Of a DNA stretch of 64,000 nt, positions 49,173 through 57,584 are shown one piece after another (the first letter of the stretch is position 1; each line of letters opens with the position of its first letter). The translations under genes and the position numbers were made by a program. The DNA is taken from assembly GCA_030430755.1 (NCBI GenBank), contig JAUIKO010000002.1, positions 248,001 to 312,000 on the forward strand, written 5' to 3'. The notes under the pieces were generated by a model that did not search any database, was not told the DNA's origin, and was given only the letters and a program-made list of their open reading frames with translations. This DNA is from Fimbriimonadia bacterium. GTDB taxonomy: Bacteria > Armatimonadota > Fimbriimonadia > Fimbriimonadales > Fimbriimonadaceae.

Positions 49173-50296
49173 TTTTTCTTTTTAAAAAAACCCTCAAAGA
49201 AAGACTTCTCTTCCTTGTCCTCGTTATTTTCAATATCTTTTTTACCGGACATTGTCATTTGTAGCTTATCTAACAGCTCTTTCTGTTCTGCAGTTACCTT
49301 TTTGGGAATATCAATATTTATATGTAAAACGAGAGGGCCTTTTGATTTCTGATGAACGGTGGGCATACCATGTCCTGGAATACGTATTTTAGTCCCAGGT
49401 TTTGTTCCTGCAGGAATTTTAAAATCTATTTTTCCATACAAGCCTTTAAAAGATGCATTGGCACCCAATACTGCATCAGGATAGTTAATCAAAAACTGTG
49501 CATGCAGCTCATCCCCATTTCTTTGGAAATCCTTATTTGCTTGGATTTGGACAACAACATATAAATCTCCAGGTTGACCTCTTCCAATGCCAGCATTACC
49601 ATGACCAGGATAATGTAATGCGCTTCCGGTTTCAATCCCTGGAGGAACCGTTACATCGAGGGTATGCAGTTCTAGTACTTGCTTATGACCTTTACATGTT
49701 GTACATTTATTTTTAATAAACGTACCTACACCACCACAAGCAGAACAAGGAACAGATGTACTCATTTGCCCGAAAGGAGTTCTTTGCACATGGGTAACCA
49801 TTCCTCGACCCTTACAATCAGAACATTTCTCAGGCTTTGAACCTGAAGCTGCACCAGTCCCACTACAATCTTTACAGGAAACCGACCGTTCAACTTCTAT
49901 ATTTTTAGTAACACCTTTACTAGCTTCCGTAAGAGTAATCTCTAGATCATATCTTACATCAGAACCATGTCGATCCTGAGAGGTTCTTGCATTGGAACCT
50001 CCTGCCATGTTACCAAAGAAAAAATTAAAGACATCTTCAACTCCACCCATATCTCCAAAATCGGCATGTCCACTATCTGAAGTAGCTCCATACTGATCGT
50101 AACGAGCTTTTTTTTGTGGATCTGAAAGAATGGAATAAGCATCAGAAATACTTTTAAATTTTTCTTCTGCTTCTGGGTTATTAGGATTTACATCTGGGTG
50201 ATACTGACGTGCTAACCTTCTGTAAGCTGACTTAATTTCACTTGCAGAAGCATCTCTTGAAACACCCAATAATTCATAAAGATCATTTTGGCCCAT
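49169..50296 (-). CDS. dnaJ: Chaperone DnaJ
   Basis: An Hsp40 co-chaperone that stimulates DnaK; 375 residues. The J domain (5-70) has YHPDVNP with HPD. A short G/F region follows, then the four CxxCxGxG zinc repeats: CKDCSGTG, CSDCKGRG, CSACGGVG and CTTCKGHK. The C-terminal substrate-binding domains are intact, ending in a charged tail FFEGFFKKKK. No hrcA, grpE or dnaK lies upstream; the preceding gene is the omega-like subunit, 30 bases away. Confidence 0.97.
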   Translation of the reverse strand: MGQNDLYELLGVSRDASASEIKSAYRRLARQYHPDVNPNNPEAEEKFKSISDAYSILSDPQKKARYDQYGATSDSGHADFGDMGGVEDVFNFFFGNMAGGSNARTSQDRHGSDVRYDLEITLTEASKGVTKNIEVERSVSCKDCSGTGAASGSKPEKCSDCKGRGMVTHVQRTPFGQMSTSVPCSACGGVGTFIKNKCTTCKGHKQVLELHTLDVTVPPGIETGSALHYPGHGNAGIGRGQPGDLYVVVQIQANKDFQRNGDELHAQFLINYPDAVLGANASFKGLYGKIDFKIPAGTKPGTKIRIPGHGMPTVHQKSKGPLVLHINIDIPKKVTAEQKELLDKLQMTMSGKKDIENNEDKEEKSFFEGFFKKKK

Positions 50297-50326
50297 AATA
50301 ATTTGAAAAAAGTATAGTAAATGATA

Positions 50327-50818
50327 TTATTCTGAATCTTTTTCATCTTCAGATTCAGAATCATCATTTTCATCTATATCATCCAAAGAAACTGTATTTT
50401 CATCTTGATCAATAACATCTAAATCATCAGAACTATCTTCTGAATCATCTTCTGAATCATCTAATGCAGCAGTATCATCTAATAGATCAATATCTGCTTC
50501 TTCAATGTCTTCATCCAATGTTTCAATAGCAGGAAGTAATAATCCTAACTCTTTTTCTCTAGCCTCATCGGTATCAGCAAAAACAGATGGTGTATCATCA
50601 CCAGAATCCTTTTGCGAGCTAGCATGAATCTTACCAGCCGCAATCTCTGCAAGTGCAATTGTTAACGGATTGTTAGAAGAAATTTTTACCAATGCAGGAG
50701 CGCCATCTTTCAATTGTTTAGCACGTTTTGCAGCAAGGTTCGAAAGCATAAATCTTCCACCTTCGAAATTATTTAAACTATCCAATGAAATATTAAATTC
50801 TATTTGTTTCTGAGTCAT
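50327..50818 (-). CDS. rpoZ: RNA polymerase omega subunit with acidic tail
   Basis: 163 residues. The N-terminal ~75 residues resemble omega: NNFEGGRFMLSNLAAKRAKQL with the RxxLxxxAAKRAxQL core, then PLTIALAEIAAGKI. The remaining ~90 residues are a low-complexity tail of Asp, Glu and Ser (DDSEDDSEDSSDD), far beyond a normal omega of 70-100 residues. It is the first gene of an operon with dnaJ, prmA and rsmE, rather than next to gmk. The omega identity is likely; the role of the tail is unknown. Confidence 0.8.
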   Translation of the reverse strand: MTQKQIEFNISLDSLNNFEGGRFMLSNLAAKRAKQLKDGAPALVKISSNNPLTIALAEIAAGKIHASSQKDSGDDTPSVFADTDEAREKELGLLLPAIETLDEDIEEADIDLLDDTAALDDSEDDSEDSSDDLDVIDQDENTVSLDDIDENDDSESEDEKDSE

Positions 50819-50903
50819 AAAGTTAAAGCCACTATGGAAATTATTATAACGTCCAATAAATATTATACCCTTGAAATAGATTTAGTATCCACTTAAAAGT
50901 TCC

Positions 50904-51407
50904 TTATTTAATATTCGTATACATCTTAATAAGCGCACTCGATCTTGCTTGTAATAAAAATGCTAATCCTATAGCAATAGAATCATTTACATCATCCGAT
51001 TTAGACATAGTTTGAACGCCTAATATTTTTGAAGCCATATATTCAACCTGCTTTTTGGTAGCAGCTCCATTTCCTGTAATAAACTGTTTTATCTGTGTTG
51101 GAGTATATTCTATCCAAGGGATAGAGTTTTTTTCACCGACAAGTAGAATGACACCTAAAGCTTTAGATACATCCAAAGCAGTCTTCACGTTTTTAGTAAA
51201 CATCAGCCTTTCTGTTACCATATAAGTCGGCTTGTTTTTTTGAATAATTTTATTTAAAGATATTTCTATCAGCTCGAGTCGTCGGGGTATTTCTACAGGA
51301 GGTGTTTCAATTAACAGCGAATCCTGAATAATATATGCAGACCCCGTCTTTTCTAATACAGAAACGCCCACTCTTCCTAAACCGGGATCGATACCCAACA
51401 CCTTCAT
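50904..51407 (-). CDS. ruvC: Holliday junction endonuclease RuvC
   Basis: Resolves Holliday junctions with RuvAB. It has 167 residues, a normal length. The RNase H-like catalytic acids are D7 in GIDPG, E66 in VTERLMF, D139 and D142 in KSDDVNDSIAIG. The conserved TPTQIKQFITGNGAATKKQV stretch contacts DNA. It lies 85 bases upstream of rpoZ in the same direction, while ruvA and ruvB are elsewhere. It is divergent from mqnE. Confidence 0.96.
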   Translation of the reverse strand: MKVLGIDPGLGRVGVSVLEKTGSAYIIQDSLLIETPPVEIPRRLELIEISLNKIIQKNKPTYMVTERLMFTKNVKTALDVSKALGVILLVGEKNSIPWIEYTPTQIKQFITGNGAATKKQVEYMASKILGVQTMSKSDDVNDSIAIGLAFLLQARSSALIKMYTNIK

Positions 51408-51467
51408 AAGTTAATTAAATATTACTCTAATTTCAAATCCAGTCTAAATAAAAGAATTTATAATAAG

Positions 51468-51502
51468 TTCTATAAGTTCAAAAAATATTTGAACTTATAG
51501 AA
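51468..51502. promoter_or_regulatory. 15-bp perfect dyad between ruvC and mqnE
   Basis: TTCTATAAGTTCAAA and its exact reverse complement are separated by 5 bases, in a 129-base gap between two divergent genes. No gene ends here, so a terminator is unlikely. An operator or a leader hairpin for mqnE fits better. Confidence 0.5.
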
Positions 51503-51536
51503 TAAACTAGTTACATTAGACCAGTATAGGTGATAT

Positions 51537-52703
51537 ATGCAGCAAGATTTTATCGAAAACTTAGTCGGAGAGCCATTAATAGACATTTATGAAAAAGTTA
51601 TGGATGGGAAGAGGTTGTCGTATAATGATGGACTAAAATTATATCACTCTAATAATCTAACCGCCATAGGTTTTCTCGCAAATATTATACGAGAGCAGAA
51701 ACATCATCAAAACACATACTTTGTTAGAAATCAACATATTAACTACACAAATATATGTAATAAATTTTGTAAATTCTGTGGTTTCTATGCCAAAAAAGGT
51801 GGTCCTAAACCTTATGAAATGAGCTTAGAAAAGATTAGATCCGTTGTCAAAAAATATATCAATTATCCTCTAACAGAGATTCACATTGTAGGTGGGGTGA
51901 ATCCGAGATTAAGCTACAACTACTACTTAGATATGCTAAGAATGATTAAAGAAATCAGACCAGATGTTCATATAAAAGCATTCACTGCAGTAGAAATAGT
52001 TGAAATAGCAAGAGTAGGAAAAGTGAGCATAGAAAATGCATTGAAAGATCTTATTGAAGCTGGATTAGATTCCTTGCCTGGAGGAGGAATTGAAGTTTTA
52101 TCAAAAAGAGTTCATCAAGAACTCTTCCAAAAAAAATTGGATGGAGATGGCTGGCTTGATGTAGCAAGAACTGCAGCAAAAATCGGATTAAAACAGTACG
52201 CTACTATGTTATATGGACACATAGAGACCGCAGAAGAAAGAATTGAACACCTGATACAACTGAGAGAGCTTCAGGATGAAACAAATCACTTCCTTTGCAT
52301 GACGCCCCTCTCTTTTCATCCAGAAGGCACAGAACTCTCTCATATTTCTACTTTAACAGGTTATGATGACCTTAAAAATATCGCAATATCTAGGCTTATG
52401 CTGGATAATTTCGATCATATTAAAAGCTTCTGGATTATGAACACCCCTGAAATCACCCAGATGTCCCTATGGTACGGAGCAGACGATGCTGATGGATTAG
52501 TTCAAGATTACGAAATCACATATATAACAGGTGATTATGGTAATAAAAAACAATTTTTAACATATGATAATATGACCAGAATGATTCGCGAAGCAAACAG
52601 AAACCCTATCGAACGAGACTCCTTATACCGAGAAATAAATAGAGGGGAAAATAACAGCAATATTAGGACTAAAGCAATGAAAAGGTTGCATGTTATTAAA
52701 TAA
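51537..52703 (+). CDS. mqnE: Aminofutalosine synthase (menaquinone, futalosine pathway)
   Basis: A radical-SAM enzyme of the futalosine pathway for menaquinone, joining the chorismate-derived enolpyruvyl-benzoate to SAM-derived adenosine. It has 388 residues. The cluster motif CNKFCKFC puts C74, C78 and C81 in the CxxxCxxC order. The TEIHIVGGVNP, KAFTAVEI and LPGGGIEVLSKRV segments are shared by the MqnE/MqnC/CofH group. The length and the MLYGHIETAEERI, MTPLSFHPEGT stretches favour MqnE over MqnC. Other mqn genes are not in the window. Menaquinone suggests a retained respiratory chain. Confidence 0.87.
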   Translation: MQQDFIENLVGEPLIDIYEKVMDGKRLSYNDGLKLYHSNNLTAIGFLANIIREQKHHQNTYFVRNQHINYTNICNKFCKFCGFYAKKGGPKPYEMSLEKIRSVVKKYINYPLTEIHIVGGVNPRLSYNYYLDMLRMIKEIRPDVHIKAFTAVEIVEIARVGKVSIENALKDLIEAGLDSLPGGGIEVLSKRVHQELFQKKLDGDGWLDVARTAAKIGLKQYATMLYGHIETAEERIEHLIQLRELQDETNHFLCMTPLSFHPEGTELSHISTLTGYDDLKNIAISRLMLDNFDHIKSFWIMNTPEITQMSLWYGADDADGLVQDYEITYITGDYGNKKQFLTYDNMTRMIREANRNPIERDSLYREINRGENNSNIRTKAMKRLHVIK

Positions 52704-52803
52704 TTTCAACTAAAGAAAACTTCTTTACGCTTGAATAAATTACAAGACAATACCATTTGCATCATAAATGCACACCCCTGGTATGTAGATATGGGTTTTA
52801 GTT

Positions 52804-53349
52804 ATGTTTTTGAATCGAGCAAGTAAGTATAGAAATGAATTTGAAGCTTTAGTTGACCATAATTTTCCATCCATTCAAGGAACTGCATTGAGATTAACTC
52901 ACAACTTTGAAGAAGCACAGGATCTAGTGCAAGAATCTATATTACGAGCATATGAAGCATTTAACAGATTCGATGGAAATAATTTTAAAAGCTGGATACT
53001 GAGAATTATTACAAATCTGTATATAAATCGATACAATCATAAAATGAAATTTGGTACAGCATCTATCGATCATGAAAACGCTCCTGAAACAGCAGCACCT
53101 ATTGAGATAATTCCTGACAGATTACTCTTTGATAATATGTTAAGTGAGGAAGTATATAAAGCATTACAAAAAATATCACCTGAATACAGAATTGCTATTA
53201 TTCTCAGTGATATAGAAGAATTATCATATGCTGAAATTGCTGAAATGATAGATGTTCCTATTGGAACAGTTCGATCTAGATTAGCTCGAGGAAGAGCTAT
53301 ATTAAGAAAAATGTTAGAAGAATACGCTACAAGGAATGGTTATATCTAA
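52804..53349 (+). CDS. ECF-type RNA polymerase sigma factor
   Basis: A 181-residue sigma-70-family factor of the extracytoplasmic-function class. Region 2 is at about 20-85 (EAQDLVQESILRAYEAF, then WILRIITNLYINRYN). Region 4 is at about 120-175 (LQKISPEYRIAIILSDIEELSYAEIAEMI, GTVRSRLARGRAIL). There is no region 3, as expected. The next gene, 14 bases on, encodes a membrane protein that looks like its anti-sigma factor. The ATG start has no clear Shine-Dalgarno. Confidence 0.92.
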   Translation: MFLNRASKYRNEFEALVDHNFPSIQGTALRLTHNFEEAQDLVQESILRAYEAFNRFDGNNFKSWILRIITNLYINRYNHKMKFGTASIDHENAPETAAPIEIIPDRLLFDNMLSEEVYKALQKISPEYRIAIILSDIEELSYAEIAEMIDVPIGTVRSRLARGRAILRKMLEEYATRNGYI

Positions 53350-53363
53350 AAGGAGTTAAAATA

Positions 53364-54266
53364 ATGAATGAAGCTCACTTCGATAAAGAAATTAAAAAAG
53401 AAGAACTATCAAATGAAAATATATATTCTTTAGATAATATTGAATATTTCTGTGATCAAAATATGGAAATGGATCAAAAAGATATTCTGCAAAATAATCA
53501 ACAATCTATGGATGAATATAATCATGAAAATATTGAAGATATTCATGCACTTGCAGACAATGAACTTACCATTGAAAAAAAAATAGAACTCTTTGAAAAG
53601 TGTATAGAGAATCAATCTTATAAAGATGAGTACAAAAGAGTACTCTCTATCAAGAAACTACTCAAAAATACGAATCCATCCGACTCTAAAAAAAGTAATA
53701 GCTCCAAAGATATTTTAAATCAATTAGAACGTAAATTAGATAACATTGACAGAAAAGAGAATATATCTAAACAAATAACTTTTTTCAAATCAGTTGGTTA
53801 TAAATATTTTATTCTAATATGTTTCATTGCAGTATCCTCGTCATACATCACACTACAATTTGGAAAGGATTACTCTAAAAGCAGTATTGCAGCAGCAAAG
53901 AATATCAATGCAGAATCAAGCCCATTCTTCACTATGAATAGCCTAGCTACCATATCATTCAATACAAATGATCTATGCCTAACACATGTTGAACACGGAA
54001 AGATATCTGGTATTGGAATGTTTGAAAAGTTTACATGTATCTACAAACAAACAAAAGTCCATCTATATTTATTAGATTCAAACCATAAACCTAGTTACCT
54101 AAAGAAAAAATTAACCAAGGATATGCATAATAATGCTGAAAGTTTTGTACTAGTAAATGATAAAGGGACTACCTTGTATATGATATTAGATAAAAAATGT
54201 GATGAAATCACATTTCACACCCTATGTAACACCATAAAAGGTTTTACTCTCAAAGAATCTTTCTAG
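53364..54266 (+). CDS. Probable membrane anti-sigma factor
   Basis: A 300-residue protein with one transmembrane segment (about 148-168, FILICFIAVSSSYITLQFG). The cytoplasmic part has an anti-sigma-like stretch at about 56-95: IHALADNELTIEKKIELFEKCIEN, then a helical DEYKRVLSIKKLL, the usual layout of ECF anti-sigma domains. The zinc ligands HxxxCxxC are absent. The C-terminal ~130 residues would face outside and are not recognised. GGAG lies before the ATG. It directly follows the ECF sigma gene, which is the main reason for the call. Confidence 0.7.
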   Translation: MNEAHFDKEIKKEELSNENIYSLDNIEYFCDQNMEMDQKDILQNNQQSMDEYNHENIEDIHALADNELTIEKKIELFEKCIENQSYKDEYKRVLSIKKLLKNTNPSDSKKSNSSKDILNQLERKLDNIDRKENISKQITFFKSVGYKYFILICFIAVSSSYITLQFGKDYSKSSIAAAKNINAESSPFFTMNSLATISFNTNDLCLTHVEHGKISGIGMFEKFTCIYKQTKVHLYLLDSNHKPSYLKKKLTKDMHNNAESFVLVNDKGTTLYMILDKKCDEITFHTLCNTIKGFTLKESF

Positions 54267-54283
54267 CACACTACCAAGCCGAC

Positions 54284-54331
54284 ATTACTCTAGCTTTATT
54301 TTCATACATAAAATCATAAAGCTAGAGTAAT
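54284..54331. terminator. 16-bp inverted repeat between convergent genes
   Basis: ATTACTCTAGCTTTAT at 54284-54299 and its exact reverse complement at 54316-54331 lie between the anti-sigma gene and kinase-like paralog 3. The right arm spans the stop codon of the minus-strand gene. Bidirectional termination is likely. Confidence 0.7.
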
Positions 54332-55440
54332 TTTAATATATTCCTGTTAATCCGTTCAAAAAAAATATCATCAACTTTTATTTTTCTTGAAATACTTCTA
54401 AATAATTTCTCTATATTATCTTTATTAGTAAAATCTAACAATCTGCTCGACACCTCTAAAGATAATACATTAAACAAATTATAATCTTTTCTATCCGTTT
54501 TATTTTCCACTTCAAGCCATAAACCGCGATTGTACACTATACAATTTAAGTGAATTTTATAGTGTCGGATAATATTTGAAATATAAGAGTATAAATCTAC
54601 TGGCAATGTTTTTTTCACTCGCTCATCTACAAAATTATAAACTTTCAAATCTGCTGGAACACTTTCGACCGCACCTATATCTAACTCTATTGGATACATG
54701 TAAACCAAAATATATACACCATTATTTAAGAGTCTCTCACTATAAAATTGAGCTGACGATACGTTCCACAAATATTTTCTAATCTGTGAAGAATCTTTGA
54801 GATTCAAAACTAGATTTCTGGGATCATCTACTATATTAAAAACATTCATCAGAAAGGTGAGATACTTCTCAAATCTACAGGGATGAAACTCAGAGGCATA
54901 TACACTTGAGTCTTCATATTTTAACATTAAATCCTCGCCTGGATACATCACTCCACTATATCTACGTCCACTAAACTCGAATTCTCTTTTAGTAACTGGA
55001 CAAACTCGTATTAATTTTAAATAGTCAATCAATACAGAAATTGCTCTTTCAATATTTATCCCTTCTTCTTCACACTCTTTGAAAATTAAACTATACTTTA
55101 TGCCGAAATAAATGGCATGAACTCGATACCATTTTTCCACAACTCCACCGATGTCCTTAGATAAACTCTTTTTAGGATTTAATGGTTCTAAACTTACAAC
55201 TTCAGAATAATCTAATATTTCTCGAATCGGGATTAATCCTTTCAACTCAATATCTTGCCACTTTACGTTTTTTCTATTTGAAGCTTGACTCTCTTTTTCA
55301 ATACAACCTTGAGGCAACTTGAATCTTATTTTCTTCATCGAGTTGAGTTTAACTTTAAAACAGTCCTCCTTATCAATACCAAATACAGTACTGAAGAATA
55401 AACATTGCATAAAAAACCACGTAATCCATTTCCAGATCAT
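54322..55440 (-). CDS. Secreted kinase-like family protein, paralog 3
   Basis: A 372-residue protein with a hydrophobic signal-like N-terminus (1-21). From about residue 60 it aligns by eye to the paralogs: WQDIELKGLIPIREIL, then EKWYRVHAIYF, then K121 in LIFKECEEE, E131 in the following helix, YSGVMYPGEDL, and a C-lobe with NIVDDPRNL (D205, N209; here D+4 rather than D+5) and WNVSSA, where paralog 2 has WDFSSA. The DFG-like Asp is Asn (N226). It looks like a degenerate kinase-like protein. It is closest to paralog 2 at 34867-36117, sharing the WxDI...PIxEIL and EKWY blocks. The gene is isolated and convergent with the anti-sigma gene. Confidence 0.6.
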   Translation of the reverse strand: MIWKWITWFFMQCLFFSTVFGIDKEDCFKVKLNSMKKIRFKLPQGCIEKESQASNRKNVKWQDIELKGLIPIREILDYSEVVSLEPLNPKKSLSKDIGGVVEKWYRVHAIYFGIKYSLIFKECEEEGINIERAISVLIDYLKLIRVCPVTKREFEFSGRRYSGVMYPGEDLMLKYEDSSVYASEFHPCRFEKYLTFLMNVFNIVDDPRNLVLNLKDSSQIRKYLWNVSSAQFYSERLLNNGVYILVYMYPIELDIGAVESVPADLKVYNFVDERVKKTLPVDLYSYISNIIRHYKIHLNCIVYNRGLWLEVENKTDRKDYNLFNVLSLEVSSRLLDFTNKDNIEKLFRSISRKIKVDDIFFERINRNILKLL

Positions 55441-55755
55441 AATTATTATCTATTGTATTAGATGATAACCATATAAACAAGTTCTTTGTAAATTTTTAAT
55501 CTATTCTAGAACAATACTAGCCTTATTATTTGGCTATAACTCAATTATATGTATTTAATATAAAAAAGATGTCAATAAAAAAAGATGTCAACTTATCAAA
55601 CACCTATCTTTTAAAAGTGATTGCCCTACATATAAAAACATATAACAATATACACCATGAAAATCTTAGATATAGATAGGAAAATGATTATTTTGACTCC
55701 ACTGTCAAGATCATTTATTTAGATTTAAAATAAATATCTTATAGATACTGAACCT
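55441..55755. other. Gap upstream of kinase-like paralog 3
   Basis: A 315-base AT-rich stretch. It contains a doubled AAAAAAGATGTCAA near 55561-55592, a small TAGCC/GGCTA hairpin near 55520, and a larger imperfect hairpin at 55682-55717 (AAATGAT..TTGAC with GTCAA.ATCATTT). No gene was recognised. Confidence 0.5.
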
Positions 55756-56150
55756 AATAACGTACCAAAAAAATTCTCTCAATGAAAAATCTAAAATAAA
55801 AATTCTCAACAATAAAATTTTAACCTAATAAATGCTTCTAAAAAGAACACTCACAATGAAAAATCTAAATAATTATTCTCAATAATATACTTATAATATA
55901 TAAATGCTCCCAAAAGGAATACACGCAACAAAACATCTAAAATAAAAAGTCTCAAAATGAATAATCTCAAAATGAATAATCTCAAGAATAAACATCTAAT
56001 CTATAAATGCTTCTAAAAAGAACACTCACAATGAAAAATCTATAATAAATATTCTCAACAATAAACTTCTAACCGATGAATTTTTCCTAAAAGGACACTC
56101 ACAATGAAACATCTGGAATAAATAGTCTCACCAAAAAGAAATAAACAATC
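55756..56150. repeat. 72-bp tandem repeat array, five degenerate copies
   Basis: Units start near 55756, 55828, 55900, 56003 and 56075, giving steps of 72, 72, 103 and 72 bases. The common core reads ATAAATGCTTCTAAAAAG, then AACACTCACAATGAAAAATC, then an A/T-rich CTCAACAATAAAC part. The copies at 55828 and 56003 are identical over about 40 bases. The third unit is lengthened by a doubled AATGAATAATCTCAA. No frame gives a convincing protein in either direction. It lies in the 3' region of the fliA-like gene. Confidence 0.8.
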
Positions 56151-56167
56151 AACAAATCTAAATAAGA

Positions 56168-57073
56168 TTATATTCTTACTTTTTGTTCATGAGGTGTAGA
56201 ATTAACAACCTTATTTTTTCTTACGCGATCAATTTTCTCTTGTTTTTTCAGTTGTATCTTTCCAATAGCTTCCTGCTCTTTCATATGCATTCTAAGTCTA
56301 TTCATAGCTTGAGTGTGGAGTTGATAAACTCTTGACTCACTCACACCTAAAACTTTTCCTATCTCTTTAAAGGTCAAACCTTCGAAATAGTAGAGCGCTA
56401 CAACCAAACGTTCTCTATCAGGCAAACGATCTATACCATCAGCCAATATTCTCTTAATCTCACGACCTTCAATCTCCCCAGAAGGATTTATAGCCTCATC
56501 AACAATCATTTCCACAAAATGAATCTGATCATCTGTTTCGCTATTGCTAAGCACATCATCTAAACTATAGACACTTGTCCTTCCCATTCTTACCATCAAA
56601 TCAGAAACTTCTTGTTCACTTATTTCTAAATACTCTGCTAATTCTCTGGTAGTGGGAGCCTGACCTCTTTCTGACTCAATGCTCATCTGAGCTCGATCTA
56701 ATGCTTTTAATTTTTCTCGTATAGATCTAGGAACCCAATCTTCATCACGGAGCATTTCTAAAATTGCACCTCGGATAAGAGCTATTGCATAGGTCTCAAA
56801 TTTAACATCTCGACTTGGATCAAACTGATCTACACTCTTAATGAGTCCTATAACACCTGTTCCTATTAAATCTTCTTTATCTAAGCCACCCGGTAAACTA
56901 GTGACTAGTCGACCTGCAGTTATTTTGACCAAATAAGAATAATGACTTATTAGTGCACTTCTAGCTTTAGGATCTCTTAAGGATTTAAAATCCATCCATG
57001 ATTTTTGTAATACTTCCTGTGTAAGGGGCATGATTTTTTTACCTTCTTGTTGGATTCGCCTAGTATTACTCAT
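56168..57073 (-). CDS. FliA/WhiG-type sigma factor (sigma-28 family)
   Basis: An alternative sigma factor with regions 2, 3 and 4, 301 residues from the first ATG. ISHYSYLVKITAGRLV and GLDKEDLIGTGVIGLIKSVDQFDPSR are region 2. DWVPRSIREKLKAL begins region 3. LPDRERLVVALYYFEGLTFKEIG and VSESRVYQLHTQAMNRLR are region 4. An alternative start, ATG at 57031 (residue 15, MPLTQEVL), has AGAAGGT upstream and may be the true one. No flagellar gene is in the window, so a motility role is not supported. A WhiG- or chlamydial-like developmental role is possible. Confidence 0.92.
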   Translation of the reverse strand: MSNTRRIQQEGKKIMPLTQEVLQKSWMDFKSLRDPKARSALISHYSYLVKITAGRLVTSLPGGLDKEDLIGTGVIGLIKSVDQFDPSRDVKFETYAIALIRGAILEMLRDEDWVPRSIREKLKALDRAQMSIESERGQAPTTRELAEYLEISEQEVSDLMVRMGRTSVYSLDDVLSNSETDDQIHFVEMIVDEAINPSGEIEGREIKRILADGIDRLPDRERLVVALYYFEGLTFKEIGKVLGVSESRVYQLHTQAMNRLRMHMKEQEAIGKIQLKKQEKIDRVRKNKVVNSTPHEQKVRI

Positions 57074-57133
57074 TCTATAAGATCCCTTCCTATTCCTTTA
57101 TTGTCCGCTATTAAGTGCAAGTTTTTCAACTAT

Positions 57134-57445
57134 TTATGCAACATTTGAATCGTCTTTAGAAATTTCTTCTCTTTCTTCTTTCTTAGATAATTCATTTAGC
57201 TCTTCAGTTGACAACGATAAATCTCCTGAAATATCAGATACTAGATCTTGTTCAGGCTTAGGTTTTGTTAATATAATTATTTCATTCCATAATTTAATAA
57301 AAAAATAACCTATTAAATACGACACCAACCCACGTTCCAGTGCATCTAACGTAGGAATATTTATAATTACTGATATGCCCAACACTAATAGTGCCAAAAA
57401 ACCACCTACTATTGAAGGGAGATACTTTACTGTAATATTATCCAC
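57134..57445 (-). CDS. Small membrane protein of unknown function
   Basis: A 103-residue protein with two hydrophobic segments (about 8-29 and 38-54) and an acidic C-terminal tail (LSTEELNELSKKEEREE). No family was recognised. It lies 60 bases upstream of the sigma gene on the same strand, so it may be co-transcribed with it. Confidence 0.7.
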   Translation of the reverse strand: MDNITVKYLPSIVGGFLALLVLGISVIINIPTLDALERGLVSYLIGYFFIKLWNEIIILTKPKPEQDLVSDISGDLSLSTEELNELSKKEEREEISKDDSNVA

Positions 57446-57533
57446 TAATAGTATTCTCAGTAAAAAGATCAGAAATTTTAATACTTTACTAAAAGAAAAT
57501 AGAATAAATACAATTCTTAGTGAGTCATAAACA

Positions 57534-57560
57534 TAAAAAAAGAAGGCTTTACAGCCTTCT
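57534..57560 (-). terminator. Terminator of the H1-like gene
   Basis: AGAAGGCT and AGCCTTCT form an 8-base stem with a 4-base loop. On the minus strand seven T follow; on the plus strand five T follow, so it could work both ways. It lies 24 bases past the stop codon. Confidence 0.85.
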
Positions 57561-57584
57561 TTTTATGATTGTAAATTATTTAAC

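Noticed and set aside
55756-56150. Array considered as CRISPR or as decayed leucine-rich-repeat coding sequence
   Set aside because: The units are head-to-tail degenerate copies without unique spacers, no cas gene is present, and no frame is open or shows an LRR consensus despite the 72-base period.
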